Assembly: GCF_003244315.1 (NCBI RefSeq) | Contig: NZ_QKWH01000004.1 | Span: forward strand, 62,001-126,000 | DNA length: 64,000 nucleotides | Reading direction: 5' to 3' | From: Xylanimonas oleitrophica | Lineage (GTDB): Bacteria; Actinomycetota; Actinomycetes; Actinomycetales; Cellulomonadaceae | In this document: in pieces, positions 15,943-23,926 of the stretch | Layout of the letters: the number at the start of each line of letters is the position of its first letter | Position numbering within the stretch: position 1 is the stretch's first letter | Program-made: the position numbers and the translations under genes | The notes under the pieces: model-generated | Told to the model about the DNA's origin: nothing | Seen by the model: the letters and a program-made list of their open reading frames with translations, nothing else | Database searches by the model: none

Positions 15943-17394
15943 TCATGCTCGGCCGGGTACGGAGAGCGCCTCCGCCGCCGCCCCCGCGCGGTCGAGGATC
16001 TCGTCGCGAGAGGCGTGCACGCTGCGCCGCAGCGCGTCCACGTCGACGTCGACGAGCTTGCCGTCCCACTTCCGCACACGCCCGCCGACGAACACTCCGC
16101 GGACGTTACGGGGGTCGGTGCCGAGCACGATAGTGCCGACGGCGTCGTTGAGCGGCATGTTGTTGACCGCCTCGGCGTCGATCAGGAGCAGGTCGGCCTG
16201 CTTGCCCGGCGTGATCGATCCGGTCACGTGGTCGAGCCCGTTGGTCCGGGCACCCTGAAGGGTCGCGAAGTCGAGGACGTCGCGGGCGGTGATCCGCCGC
16301 ACATCGACGTCCTTGCCGTAGGCGGCGTTCACCGCTCGCATCCGCTGGATCGCCAGGAGCGCGCGCATCTGGGTGAACATGTCGCTCACCAGCGCGACCT
16401 CGACATCGATGCTGAGCCCCGGCCGGATTCCGGCAGCCAGTGCCTCGTCAACGGCGGGGACTGCGGTCTCGAGCCCGATCTGTGCGTCTGAGGTGGGCGC
16501 GAGCGAGACAGTGGCTCCGGTGTCGCCCATCGCCTTCCACGCGTCGGCGGTCAAGCCGGTGCTGTGGATGAGTGTGGTGCTCGGGCCGAGGATGTCCTGG
16601 CGCGCCCACTCCACCACGGCGCGTGAGGACGGCTCGCCGAAGACGGCGTCGATGCTGACTCCGATTCCAAGCTCGCGTGCGACCGCCGCGAGCCGGGGCC
16701 CGTACGCGATCTCGGGTCCGGCGATCTCGTCTGTCGCCAGGGTGGCGACGCGCAGCGTGAGCAGCTGGTCGTCGGTGGGGAAGTAGGTGGAGCGCAGCCG
16801 GGTCAGATCGGCCGGCCACTGGTGTTCCCACTCGCCGAAGTGGGGCGCCATCGATGCGTGCACGCCGCGGATCCCCGAGTCGGCCAGCGCGGCGATGGCG
16901 CGGTCCGAGTGCTCGGAGGTGCGGGAGTTGTGGGCGAAGTCGAGCATGCAGGTGATTCCGCTGTCGAGCGCAGTCAGGGCGGCGAGCCGGGTACCGACGT
17001 ACACGTCGTCGGGGGTCAGCACAGGGGCCACGCCGCTGAGCGTCGACACTACGTACTCGCCCAGGTCGTTCACGTCGGGGATGCTGCGTCGCAGCGTCGC
17101 CTCCCAAGCGTGGCGGTGCGTGTCCACCAGGCCGGGCGCGACGATGTAACCCGCGGCGTCGATGACGACGGCGTCGTTCTCGGCCCCCTGGGCGGAGAGG
17201 TCCGGTGCCACTGCCGTGATCCGGCTGCCTTCAACGAGCACGTCGCCTCGGGGCAGGTCTGAGACCGTCGGGTCCATCGTGACGACGTACGCACCCTTCA
17301 CGAGGATGCGGCGATGCTCGTCAGCGGCGCTCTGGACCACGCGGTTCGTGACGGCGGAGCCGGCGTTCGGGGAGCTGGCGGGCTGGGAGTTCAT
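15943..17394 (-). CDS. Amidohydrolase, AtzA/TrzA/SsnA-like
   Basis: A 483-residue cytosolic metal-dependent hydrolase. The beta-sandwich half is VKGAYVVTMDP near 33-43, and PGLVDTHRHAWEATLRR near 82 gives the HxH metal pair at the first barrel strand. LIHSTGLTADAW supplies a later His, and LSIDVEVALVSDMF the Asp of the GLSxD...DMF motif seen in chlorohydrolases and deaminases. The C-terminal GSITPGKQADLLLID closes the composite domain. Relatives deaminate or dechlorinate triazines and other heterocycles; the substrate is unknown. The start ATG has GGAAGGAA at 5 bases. It is divergent from a frameshifted regulator-like gene and the SDR operon, suggesting one pathway. A barrel-less paralogue lies at 29820. 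Confidence 0.88.
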   Translation of the reverse strand: MNSQPASSPNAGSAVTNRVVQSAADEHRRILVKGAYVVTMDPTVSDLPRGDVLVEGSRITAVAPDLSAQGAENDAVVIDAAGYIVAPGLVDTHRHAWEATLRRSIPDVNDLGEYVVSTLSGVAPVLTPDDVYVGTRLAALTALDSGITCMLDFAHNSRTSEHSDRAIAALADSGIRGVHASMAPHFGEWEHQWPADLTRLRSTYFPTDDQLLTLRVATLATDEIAGPEIAYGPRLAAVARELGIGVSIDAVFGEPSSRAVVEWARQDILGPSTTLIHSTGLTADAWKAMGDTGATVSLAPTSDAQIGLETAVPAVDEALAAGIRPGLSIDVEVALVSDMFTQMRALLAIQRMRAVNAAYGKDVDVRRITARDVLDFATLQGARTNGLDHVTGSITPGKQADLLLIDAEAVNNMPLNDAVGTIVLGTDPRNVRGVFVGGRVRKWDGKLVDVDVDALRRSVHASRDEILDRAGAAAEALSVPGRA

Positions 17395-17591
17395 GGGGTT
17401 TCCTTCCGGGTTGGTGGATTGGCGCCATGCTCGGGGCGGCGCCAGGACCGAACCAGGCTGTCGCGCACCCAGGAAGCGCGCGGCGACCTTGCCGGCCGAG
17501 GCGGCGCGGCGAGCCGGCAAGGCCGTCCGGTCCCCGCGTCCCGCCCCGGTTCCGGAGACGAACAGGGCAGGCTCGCCGCGCACGCCGGTAC

Positions 17592-17597
17592 TAGCGT
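17592..17597 (+). promoter_or_regulatory. Leaderless -10 box before the frameshifted gene
   Basis: TAGCGT, six bases, GTG at 17604. It shows that the pseudogene once had, and may keep, a working promoter. Confidence 0.45.
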
Positions 17598-17603
17598 GCG
17601 GGG

Positions 17604-18093
17604 GTGTCTGTCCCGACCGTGCAGTCGGCCCTCGCGCTCCCCGAGCGCGAGCCCGCCGTCGTGCCCGACGGCGGTCTGCTCGTGGTCGACGCGAACCGGC
17701 GGTGGCTCACCCTCCACATGCCCTTCGCCGACCTTGGCGACGCCGGCCGGATGATGTCCGCGACCCCGCCGCCGCCACGTTCGTCGTCGACCGCCGGCAC
17801 GAGGCGCACGACGTGGTGGCCGCTCTGTTGGACGGCGTCGACGAGGAGCGCACCAGGGAGGCGGCATGCGCTGCCGTCCGCCGGCTTCTGGAGGTGATTC
17901 CCCGCTTCGAGAGTCTGTGGAGCGGACGCCGTGTGCGGAAGTTCCGCGACACCTACGCGGTACGCAACCCGATCCGGGCGAGCTGACCTTCGACCGCAGG
18001 ACCGTGCGCCACGACGGCCTTCTGTTGCGTGTCGCCACGCCGCGTCCGGCGACAGCGCGGCTACTCCCGCTGCTCGACCACCTGCCGGTCTGA
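17604..18093 (+). pseudogene. Frameshifted protein resembling an MmyB-like ligand-binding domain
   Basis: Sense runs through three frames. From the GTG comes PDGGLLVVDANRRWLTL. After about 17750 it continues in another frame with FVVDRRHEAHDVVAALLDG and IPRFESLWSGRRVRKFRD. After about 17970 a third frame gives GELTFDRRTVRHDGLLLRVA and a normal stop. The order F..LW....V...., then GELT.......DGLLL.V, resembles the C-terminal ligand domain of MmyB-type regulators, but no helix-turn-helix is present and the match is weak. Two frameshifts make a functional product unlikely unless they are sequence errors. It lies between the amidohydrolase and the SDR operon. Confidence 0.4.
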
Positions 18094-18203
18094 GCACCGC
18101 GGCGCCGAACGGGAACGGCGCCCTCCCGTTCCGGGTACCTGGTTGCGCCACGGCTAGGAAACCGACGGCCTGGTTACCCCGCCCCTCGCCCGTGATTCTG
18201 GGT

Positions 18204-18227
18204 GCGCCCCCTCGATCGAGGGGGCGC
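18204..18227. promoter_or_regulatory. 24-base perfect palindrome before the SDR operon (operator or terminator)
   Basis: A perfect 12+12 palindrome with no spacer, centred on CTCGATCGAG, 26 bases before the first SDR start. The lack of a loop fits a protein operator better than an RNA hairpin. A terminator for the preceding pseudogene is the alternative. Confidence 0.5.
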
Positions 18228-18253
18228 GGGACACCGGAGAAGGAGTCGCGACG

Positions 18254-19030
18254 ATGACCGGAATCATCATCCCTGGCGCCCTCGATGGACGCGTGGCCGT
18301 CGTCACGGGCGCGTCGAGCGGCATCGGCGAGGCCACAGCGGAGATGCTCGCGGCCCTCGGCGCCAAGGTCGCTCTGCTCGCGCGGCGCGCCGACCGCCTG
18401 GACGCCGCCGCGTCGCGTATACAGGGGAACGGCGGTACAGCGCTCGCGGTGCCCACAGATGTCACGGACCGCGCGCAGGTGCTAGTCGCCGCCGACCGCG
18501 TTGCGAGAGAGCTCGGCGAGGTGGACCTGGTGTTCGCGAACGCCGGCGTCCAGCTCATCTCCTCGATCAGCGACCTTAAGGCGGCGGACTGGGACGCCCA
18601 GATCGACCTCAACGTCAAGGGCGTCATGAATACGATCCAGGCGTTCCTGCCCGCCCTGGAGGCCGCCGCGGCGGCGGGCCGGACGGCGGACCTCGTGGCC
18701 ACCTCGTCGATCGCCGCCACCCGGGTCTTGGAGAAGTTCCAGGTGTACTCGGGCACCAAGGCATACGTCAGCCACCTCACCCGCCTGCTACGCACGGAGC
18801 TCGGCCGCAAGAACATCCGCGTGTCGACCGTCGAGCCGGGCATGGTCGACACCGAGCTGCCCGACCACGTCACCGACCCCGACGCGAGCAAGCTCATGGC
18901 CGACCTGATCGAGCAGATCGACGTGCTGCAGTCCCGTGACGTCGCCGAGACGGTCGCGTTCGTCGTCGGGTTGCCGAAGCACGTGAACCTCACCGAGATC
19001 ACGATCCTGCCGACGCAGCAGATCATCTGA
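18254..19030 (+). CDS. Short-chain dehydrogenase/reductase (SDR)
   Basis: A 258-residue classical SDR. The NAD(P)-binding TGASSGIGEA lies near 17-26 and the structural FANAGVQ near 96. The catalytic set is intact: Ser in TSSIAATR, then Tyr and Lys in VYSGTKAY. Basic residues after the second strand (ARRADR) suggest NADP. It ends with ITILPTQQ, a C-terminus shared in form with the SDRs at 25911 and 28595, so these three are paralogues. RBS AAGGAG lies 8 bases before ATG. It is first in an operon with a flavin reductase-like protein and two more SDRs. Confidence 0.9.
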   Translation: MTGIIIPGALDGRVAVVTGASSGIGEATAEMLAALGAKVALLARRADRLDAAASRIQGNGGTALAVPTDVTDRAQVLVAADRVARELGEVDLVFANAGVQLISSISDLKAADWDAQIDLNVKGVMNTIQAFLPALEAAAAAGRTADLVATSSIAATRVLEKFQVYSGTKAYVSHLTRLLRTELGRKNIRVSTVEPGMVDTELPDHVTDPDASKLMADLIEQIDVLQSRDVAETVAFVVGLPKHVNLTEITILPTQQII

Positions 19031-19038
19031 GGGCCGTC

Positions 19039-19626
19039 ATGACCGACCGACCGACCAACCGGCTCACCGACCGGTTTACGCGGTACCCGCTGGACAAGGT
19101 GCACCGGCTCTTCGAGCCGGGGCCCGTGGTGTTGGTCTCCACCTCGGACGGGCGGCACGCAAATCTCATGACCAACGGGTTCAACATGCCGGTACGGCAC
19201 TCGTCGACGATCGCCCTGGTCGTCGGGCCGTGGGACGACACGTTCACGGCGCTGCGCGACACCGGCGAGTGCGTCGTCGGCATCCCGGGTCGCGAGCTCC
19301 TCGAGAAGGTCGTCGACATCGGGAACGTGTCGGGCGCCGACGTCGACAAGTGGGAACGCTACGGCCTCACCCCGGCGCCCGGGGAGGCGGTGCGGGCGCC
19401 GCTCGTGGCGGAGTGCTTCGCCAACGTCGAGTGCACCGTGGCCGACGACCGTCTCGTGGACGACCACGACCTGTGGCTGCTGCGAATCGAGCAGGCGTGG
19501 ATCGACCCGGCTGCACCCGCGGGCGCGGAGATCCACCACCGCGGTGACGGCACGTTCTCCGCGAACGGTGAGCTGATCGACCTGCGGGCGCGCATGACCA
19601 AATGGGAAGCACTCACCCGCGACTGA
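19039..19626 (+). CDS. Flavin reductase-like (FMN-binding split-barrel) protein
   Basis: A 195-residue protein of the flavin reductase-like family. It shows PGPVVLVSTSDGRHANLMTN near 31, the NGFNMPVRHSS segment and VIGIPG-like VVGIPGRELLEK, which together form the FMN-binding split barrel. Members either bind FMN and pass electrons or are the reductase partner of two-component monooxygenases. No monooxygenase gene is adjacent. It starts 9 bases after the first SDR stop, so it is in the same operon. The substrate is not known. Confidence 0.85.
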   Translation: MTDRPTNRLTDRFTRYPLDKVHRLFEPGPVVLVSTSDGRHANLMTNGFNMPVRHSSTIALVVGPWDDTFTALRDTGECVVGIPGRELLEKVVDIGNVSGADVDKWERYGLTPAPGEAVRAPLVAECFANVECTVADDRLVDDHDLWLLRIEQAWIDPAAPAGAEIHHRGDGTFSANGELIDLRARMTKWEALTRD

Positions 19627-19675
19627 CGACCGGGGCGGCGGGTGCGCCGCGCTGCCAGAACGAGGGAGACGAGAG

Positions 19676-20470
19676 ATGGAGATCCAGGGCAGGACCGTGG
19701 TGCTCACCGGCGCGACCAGCGGGATCGGCGCGGCGGCGGCCCGGCGGTTGGCGCAGGAGGTCGGGCTCCTGATCGTGCAGGGCCCAGAGTCCGAGGCAGA
19801 CGTCTCGGACCTGCTGCGCGAGCTGCGGGCCGCGGGCAGTGCCCGGGTGGAGTACGTGAGTGCGGACTTTGCGTCGTTCGCAGAGGTCCGCCGCGCCGCG
19901 CGGTACGTGCTCAGGACCACGGACCGGATCGACGTGCTGATCAACAACGCCGGCGTGGCCGGCAGCAGGAGCCGACAGCTCACAGCTGACGGCAACGAGC
20001 GGACCCTCCAGGTCAACTACCTCGCTCTCGTGCTCTGGTCGGATCTCCTGGTGCCCGGCATGCGCGACGGCGCGCGCATCGTCAACGTCAGTTCGACGAC
20101 GCACCGGATGACCTCACTCGCGTTGGACGACATCAGCCTCGCCCACGGATACGACCCGGTCCGGGCATACGCGCAGTCGAAGCTTGCGATCGTCACCTAC
20201 TCGACGTGGCTCGCGGGCCGTCTGCCGCGCGGCATCAGCGTCGTCGCGATCAGCCCCGGTGTGATCAGCACCGCCCTGCTGCACTCCATGTTCGGCGGCG
20301 GTGGGGCACCGGTGGCCCACGGGGCGGAGCGCATACGCGAGGCAGTGCTCGCCGACGTCCCTTCCGGCACGTACATCGACGACGGCGACGTCGTCGCCGC
20401 CAGTGACGACGCCCTCGACGAGACCGCCCAGGACAGGCTCGCTGAGCTCACCCGGCGGCTGACCGCCTGA
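19676..20470 (+). CDS. Short-chain dehydrogenase, retinol-dehydrogenase-like
   Basis: A 264-residue SDR with TGATSGIGAAAARRL near 12 and LINNAGVAGSRSRQLTADGNE near 91, the latter pattern typical of the retinol dehydrogenase/WW-oxidoreductase-like group. The catalytic residues are intact: NVSSTTHR, then YAQSKLA. An extra C-terminal stretch of about 30 residues follows. RBS GAGGGAGACGAGAG precedes ATG. It is third in the operon, 50 bases after the flavin reductase-like gene. Confidence 0.88.
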   Translation: MEIQGRTVVLTGATSGIGAAAARRLAQEVGLLIVQGPESEADVSDLLRELRAAGSARVEYVSADFASFAEVRRAARYVLRTTDRIDVLINNAGVAGSRSRQLTADGNERTLQVNYLALVLWSDLLVPGMRDGARIVNVSSTTHRMTSLALDDISLAHGYDPVRAYAQSKLAIVTYSTWLAGRLPRGISVVAISPGVISTALLHSMFGGGGAPVAHGAERIREAVLADVPSGTYIDDGDVVAASDDALDETAQDRLAELTRRLTA

Positions 20471-20541
20471 CCTACGGAGCGGGACCTCGCTCCGTACCCC
20501 CGAGAAGCACCGAACAAGGTACACACGGAAGGGAACACCTC

Positions 20542-21276
20542 ATGGGAAAGCTGGAAGGAAAGGTCGCCATCATCACCGGAGCCGCTCGCGGAATGGGCGC
20601 GGCGCACGCACGGCTCTTCGTGGCGGAGGGCGCCAAGGTGGTCCTCGCCGACGTGCTCACCGAGCAGGGCGAGCAGGTTGCCAAGGAGCTCGGTGACAGC
20701 GCTCGGTTCGTCGAGCTGGACGTGCGCGACCGAGACCGGTGGACCGTGGTGGTCGACACAGCCGTGCGCGAGTTCGGCCGCGTCGACATCCTGGTCAACA
20801 ATGCCGGGATCTTCCGTCGCGAGCCGATCGAGTCGCACAGCCACGAGATGTGGGACGAAGTCATCGGCGTCAACCTGACCGGCGTCTGGAACGGGACGAA
20901 GGCCGTCATCGACGCCATGCGCGAGGCCGGCGGCGGGTCCATCATCAACATCTCGTCGACGGCAGGCATCACCGGCTATGCGTACCTGCCCGCGTACTCG
21001 GCCTCGAAGTGGGCGCTGCGCGGCCTCACCAAGGCGACGGCGCTCGACCTCGGTGGGTTCGGCATCCGCGCCAACACGGTGCACCCCGGATTCGTGCGGA
21101 CGCCCATGACCGAGGATCTCGGTGACAACACCGCCAACGTCGCCTTGCACCGCCAGGCCGCGGACACGGAACTCTCACCTCTCGTGCTCTTCCTGGCGAG
21201 CGACGACTCTGCTTTTGCCACCGGCGGCGAGTTCATCGCCGACGGCGGCGAGTCGGCAGGCATCCCGGCTCGATAG
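20542..21276 (+). CDS. Short-chain dehydrogenase, 3-alpha-hydroxysteroid/FabG-like
   Basis: A 244-residue classical SDR. Cofactor motif TGAARGMGAAHARLF at 13-27, Asp after the second strand (VLADV), which favours NAD, and LVNNAGIF near 85. Catalytic Ser in INISSTAG, Tyr and Lys in YSASKWAL. The pattern resembles hydroxysteroid and cyclohexanol dehydrogenases, so a cyclic alcohol substrate is plausible but not shown. A long leader (72 bases) with GGAAGGGAAC near the ATG separates it from the previous SDR. The terminator follows. Confidence 0.9.
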   Translation: MGKLEGKVAIITGAARGMGAAHARLFVAEGAKVVLADVLTEQGEQVAKELGDSARFVELDVRDRDRWTVVVDTAVREFGRVDILVNNAGIFRREPIESHSHEMWDEVIGVNLTGVWNGTKAVIDAMREAGGGSIINISSTAGITGYAYLPAYSASKWALRGLTKATALDLGGFGIRANTVHPGFVRTPMTEDLGDNTANVALHRQAADTELSPLVLFLASDDSAFATGGEFIADGGESAGIPAR

Positions 21277-21284
21277 TGAATGTT

Positions 21285-21319
21285 GGGCCGCCCTCCCGAG
21301 GGCGCAAGGAGGGCGGCCC
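21285..21319 (+). terminator. Terminator of the SDR operon
   Basis: Arms GGGCCGCCCTCC and GGAGGGCGGCCC, a perfect 12-base-pair stem with an 11-base loop, 9 bases after the last SDR stop. Confidence 0.8.
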
Positions 21320-21467
21320 CACTCACGGTCGACGAAGAACGGAGGCGCGGGGTCGCAGAAGACCATCCGGACCGACGTCACTGGGATCGCCGAAGGGGGC
21401 ACGCTCGCACGCTGGCCCCTCCTGTGTGGCGAGCGACTCCTTCTTCTCTGGCGCGCGGAACCTCTGC

Positions 21468-22304
21468 TCAGCCGATGACCAGGTCGTCGTGGGTCGATGT
21501 CGTCGGCATCACCGAGAGCAGCTGGAAGGCCCGCTCTGCCGCGCTCCCCGGCTCGGCGCCGTACACGACCAACTGGTGCCCGGGCATCGCGGAGACCTCG
21601 AGCGCGTCGAAGTCGATCACGAACTCACCGACGTCGGGGTGCCGAAGCGTCTTCTGGTCGTGAGTCTTCGGAACCACTTCGTGCGCGGTCCAGAGTTCGG
21701 CGAAGTAGGTGCTGCCGGACGTGAGTCGGTCCAGAAGCTCCTTGCGGCGCGCTGTGCCGGCGTAGAGCCCGGAGGTGGCACGCAGGTTGGCGACGCAGCC
21801 GGTGGCGGCGCGCTCCCAGTCGACGTAGAACGTGCGGCCCGCCGGGTCGAGGAACACCATCTCGACAAGGTTGCGCGTCGTGGCGAACGGCCGGAACATC
21901 TGGGTCGCGAGCCGGTTCGTCGCCACGATGTCGAGCAGGGGATCGAGGACGAAACAGGCCGCTCCGGGCCAACGCTCCATCAGTCGAGTCAAGGTGGTGT
22001 CCGCCAGCTCCGGCGTCTGGGGGAGCTCGGGCACCCAGACGAGCTGCGCGAGCTCGTAGGCGTAGCGCCGCTCGTGGACGGTGAGGTCCAACGAATGTGC
22101 CAGGGCGTCCAGTACCTGCGCGGACGGGTTCGTCTCCCGCCCCTGCTCGAGCCGCGTGTAGTAGTCGACGCTCACGCCGGCGAGCAGCGCCACCTCGTCC
22201 CGGCGGAGGCCTGGGACACGTCGTCGCCCGGAGGATGGGAAGGGCAGCGCCTCGACCGAGGCGGCAGCTCGCTTGGCCCGGAGAAAATCGCCCAGCTCAC
22301 TCAT
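21468..22304 (-). CDS. XRE-family regulator with MmyB-like ligand-binding domain
   Basis: A 278-residue DNA-binding regulator. The N-terminal helix-turn-helix runs LGDFLRAKR, then GLRRDEVALLAGVSVDYYTRLEQGR near 32-56. The MmyB-like domain follows, with MVFLDPAGRTFYVDWERAA near 155, FAELWTAHEV near 205 and LRHPDVGEFVIDFDALEV near 222. This domain binds fatty-acyl-like ligands in the one structure known. In actinobacteria such regulators usually sit beside and control SDR or NAD(P)H-oxidoreductase genes, which fits the convergent SDR operon and the divergent DUF1330 gene. A second ATG at 22316 is an alternative start. No strong ribosome binding site is seen. Confidence 0.9.
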   Translation of the reverse strand: MSELGDFLRAKRAAASVEALPFPSSGRRRVPGLRRDEVALLAGVSVDYYTRLEQGRETNPSAQVLDALAHSLDLTVHERRYAYELAQLVWVPELPQTPELADTTLTRLMERWPGAACFVLDPLLDIVATNRLATQMFRPFATTRNLVEMVFLDPAGRTFYVDWERAATGCVANLRATSGLYAGTARRKELLDRLTSGSTYFAELWTAHEVVPKTHDQKTLRHPDVGEFVIDFDALEVSAMPGHQLVVYGAEPGSAAERAFQLLSVMPTTSTHDDLVIG

Positions 22305-22486
22305 GTTCGGTCCCATCGGACGAGCGACGGTTGCGGTGTCCTGCCAACCTCCGCGAGGAGGGTCGCACGGTGATACGTGGCTACGCACGAATACTAACCG
22401 GCCGTTGTTGCTCAATCGAGGTCCGGCTGCGTCCGGCGCGAGGGTGGGTGTGACAGGGCGTGGTTCGACCTTGGCCGAGCTCGTAT

Positions 22487-22520
22487 CTTCCACTGATCGA
22501 AAGCTCCCGATCAGTGGAAG
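22487..22520. promoter_or_regulatory. Inverted repeat over the DUF1330 ribosome binding site
   Basis: Arms CTTCCACTGATCG and CGATCAGTGGAAG (13 bases, perfect) around an 8-base loop. The right arm runs into the GGAAGGAG ribosome binding site of the gene at 22530. It could be an operator for the divergent XRE regulator or an RNA hairpin that hides the ribosome binding site. Confidence 0.55.
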
Positions 22521-22529
22521 GAGCCCCTC

Positions 22530-22832
22530 GTGGCTGCCTACATCAGCATCGACATGACTCCGCACGACCCCGAGGCCATCGCCGAGTACGAACGCAACGT
22601 GCAGCCGATCCTCGCCAGCTACGGCGGCCGCGTCATTGCGCGGGACGAGGACCCGATCATCGCGGAAGGTAGGCGAGAGCCGCGCCTGGCGGTCCTGATC
22701 AGGTTCCCCGACAAGGCGGCGTTCCGCCGGTTCTACGAGTCCGACGAGTACGCGCCATGGAAGGAGTTCCGGCTGCGTAACGCCACCGAGGACGCGATCG
22801 TCCTCGAGGGACCGGACGACCTCGCGGTCTGA
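22530..22832 (+). CDS. DUF1330 family protein
   Basis: A 100-residue single-domain protein with the dimeric alpha/beta-barrel (ferredoxin-like) fold of DUF1330. The pattern is AAYISIDMTPHDPEAIAEYE at the start, GGRVIARDEDP in the middle, and LIRFPDKAAFRRFYESDEY near 60, all diagnostic. The biochemical role of the family is unknown. The GTG start follows GGAAGGAG by 7 bases and is covered by an inverted repeat. Divergent from the XRE/MmyB regulator, so probably its target. Confidence 0.9.
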   Translation: MAAYISIDMTPHDPEAIAEYERNVQPILASYGGRVIARDEDPIIAEGRREPRLAVLIRFPDKAAFRRFYESDEYAPWKEFRLRNATEDAIVLEGPDDLAV

Positions 22833-23161
22833 CCTGTCGTCACGCCGGGGCGGGTCGCCGCGCGCGTCCTGGATGCGCGGCGGCTCGCGGGAAGAAGAAG
22901 GTCGAGCCCCTTTTTCCCGCATCCCGGACCTTGAACTCGATCGGCGCACATGCGCGAGAGGGCAACGAACAGCTTCTTGACCCGGCCTGAACCGGTCCGT
23001 GACCGCCGCAGTCCGCCCACCGAGCGGTCGGTCTCCTCGACATCGACGTGGTGAGCAACAAGCGGGTCGGTTGGCCCCGGCCCGAACCTGCGGATAGCCG
23101 GAGGTTCGGGCGGTGGCCTGACGGCTAACTCCACAACACGTACTACGAATGGAATGGGGAC
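22833..23161. other. Intergenic region of 329 bases with hairpins
   Basis: No gene is seen. It holds a hairpin CGCCGCGC/GCGCGGCG (22856-22882), probably the DUF1330 terminator, a second one GCGGGAA/TTCCCGC (22887-22920) with a T-run in its right arm, and CCCGAACCT/AGGTTCGGG (23081-23110) 52 bases before the ABC gene, a candidate operator or leader hairpin. Confidence 0.45.
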
Positions 23162-23926
23162 ATGACCACTACGGCATTTGAGCCGGCTCCTGCGGGGACC
23201 GGCACCGCACTGTCGCTCACCGGAGCGACACGCATATACGGTGCCGGAGAGACCGGTGTCATCGCCTTGCGCGACGTCTCGCTCGAGTTGCGCCAAAGCA
23301 GCTGGACCGCCGTCATGGGGCCCTCCGGGTCCGGTAAGTCGACACTGCTCCAGGTTGCCGCAGGGCTCGATCGCGTCGACAGCGGCCGAGTCGTCCTCGG
23401 CGGCACGGACATCACCCACGCCTCGGACCAGGAACGCACCGAGCTGCGCCGCGAGCGCATCGGCTTCGTGTTCCAGAACTTCAACCTCATCGGCGCGCTC
23501 ACCGCCGAACAGAATGTCGCGCTTCCCCTAGAACTGGCGGGGCGCCCGCCCGGGCGTGACACGGTGCGGCAGGCGCTCGCGCTCGTCGGCCTGGGCGAGC
23601 GTGCCACCCACCGGCCGCGGGAGCTCTCCGGAGGCCAGCAGCAACGGGTCGCCATCGCACGGGCGATGATCACCCGCCCGCAGGTGCTCTTCGCCGACGA
23701 ACCGACCGGTGCCCTCGACTCGGCGGCCGCACGGGTGGTGCTGGAGCTGATGCGCGAGATGACCCGCAGCGGGCAGACGATCCTCATGGTGACGCACGAT
23801 CCAGCCGCAGCCGCGGCCGCCGACGAGACGGTCTTCCTGCGGGACGGCCAGCTGATCGACCGTGTCGCGGGCGCGGACGCCACCACGATCGCGAGCCGGC
23901 TCGTCGTGCTCGAGGCCAGGCGATGA
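23162..23926 (+). CDS. ABC transporter ATPase, MacB/LolD-like
   Basis: A 254-residue ATPase. Walker A is GPSGSGKST near 53, the Q-loop is [13 protein letters not shown], the signature is ELSGGQQQR near 156, and Walker B is [13 protein letters not shown] with the H-loop VTHD. The Q-loop and GALD sequences are those of the MacB/FtsE/LolD group, which works with FtsX-type permeases rather than as a classical importer. It overlaps the permease gene by 4 bases (ATGA). Such pairs export peptides, antibiotics or lipoproteins, or act as mechanotransmitters; the cargo is unknown. Confidence 0.93.
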   Translation: MTTTAFEPAPAGTGTALSLTGATRIYGAGETGVIALRDVSLELRQSSWTAVMGPSGSGKSTLLQVAAGLDRVDSGRVVLGGTDITHASDQERTELRRERIGFVFQNFNLIGALTAEQNVALPLELAGRPPGRDTVRQALALVGLGERATHRPRELSGGQQQRVAIARAMITRPQVLFADEPTGALDSAAARVVLELMREMTRSGQTILMVTHDPAAAAAADETVFLRDGQLIDRVAGADATTIASRLVVLEARR

